Shown here piece by piece: positions 25,368 through 25,676 of a stretch of DNA of 25,676 nt. A program made the translations under genes and the position numbers. Each line of letters starts with the position of its first letter. Position 1 is the stretch's first letter. This DNA comes from Campylobacterales bacterium (GTDB taxonomy: Bacteria > Campylobacterota > Campylobacteria > Campylobacterales > Hydrogenimonadaceae), in NCBI GenBank assembly GCA_026986055.1, contig JALSPH010000248.1, positions 1 through 25,676 of the forward strand, read 5' to 3'. Below the pieces are notes generated by a model. The model did no database searches. It was given only the letters and a program-made list of their open reading frames with translations, and was not told where the DNA came from.

Positions 25368-25558
25368 TCCCGTCCACAAACGACGAGCCCTCGAGTTGAG
25401 AGCAGAAAAGTGTTTGTGAGACGCTTCTATAAATATATAGACGTCAGAAGAGATCTTTGACAACCGAGCAAGAGATAAGTAACAACCTTTGAGTCTAAAT
25501 TTTTGCGATTTTTTTTAGAAAAGTCGAGATTTAAGTCTAAATTAGGACAAACAATTCA
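25368..25558 (+). other. rRNA leader with boxA-like element
   Basis: Transcribed leader between the promoter and the 16S 5' end. GATCTTTGACAAC at 25452-25464 resembles the boxA antitermination site of rrn leaders (E. coli TGCTCTTTAACA). AGTCTAAATT occurs twice (25492-25501, 25534-25543), and TTTAGA at 25514-25519 can pair with either copy, giving two alternative hairpins just before 16S. Confidence 0.6.

Positions 25559-25676
<118 letters not shown>

Noticed and set aside
25188..25463. Minus-strand frame of 91 codons across the rRNA promoter
   Set aside because: It covers a perfect rRNA promoter and part of the leader; translation looks random.
25108..25558. tRNA gene or small ORF in the gap before 16S
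   Set aside because: No cloverleaf, no GTTCRA-type T-loop in a proper setting and no frame with a ribosome site.

Overview
The window is a dense, mostly plus-strand stretch of housekeeping genes from a member of the Campylobacterota (the former Epsilonproteobacteria). Three things point there. The gene order rplY-pth-lptG-lysA-HAD-pheA-hisC-fliF-fliG-fliH-dxs and metK/fdx-ndk-yceD-rpmF-plsX-fabH resembles, from memory, that of Campylobacter jejuni and Helicobacter pylori. LysA and the peroxiredoxin read as close relatives of the H. pylori proteins. The 16S rRNA 5' end fits. The base composition is richer in G+C than in the host-associated genera, so a free-living (for example vent or sediment) member is plausible; I cannot name the genus.

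Layout. (1) 1-649: bioD on the minus strand, running off the left edge. (2) 650-837: a divergent intergenic region with an imperfect repeat that forms hairpins, followed by a Cys/Met-metabolism PLP enzyme (838-2082). (3) 2225-7745: clpS-clpA-aat-tal-pilT-like, closely packed. clpS, clpA and aat together form a bacterial N-degron pathway. (4) 7746-9986: rplY, pth and an LptF/LptG-type permease. (5) 10169-19712: lysA, a HAD-IIA phosphatase-like protein, pheA, hisC, fliF, fliG, fliH and dxs. Nearly every junction is an overlap or a gap of a few bases, so amino-acid synthesis, the flagellar MS-ring/C-ring base and isoprenoid synthesis probably share one transcript. It ends at a hairpin terminator facing a convergent 2-Cys peroxiredoxin gene (19765-20361, minus). 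(6) 20497-25107: metK, a 2[4Fe-4S] ferredoxin, ndk, then yceD-rpmF-plsX-fabH, which links ribosomal protein L32 to the start of fatty-acid and phospholipid synthesis. (7) 25108-25676: a perfect-consensus rRNA promoter (TTGACA, 17 bp, TATAAT), a structured leader with a boxA-like element, and the first ~118 bases of 16S rRNA.

I found no transposase, integrase, CRISPR array, tRNA or defence system. The region looks vertically inherited, and I see no convincing undescribed system. The points most worth a second look are the repeat-containing leader before the metB-like gene, the HAD protein whose second catalytic Asp is Gln, a PilT-type ATPase with no other pilus gene nearby, the sequestered and ambiguous clpS start, and the overlap chain from lysA to dxs.
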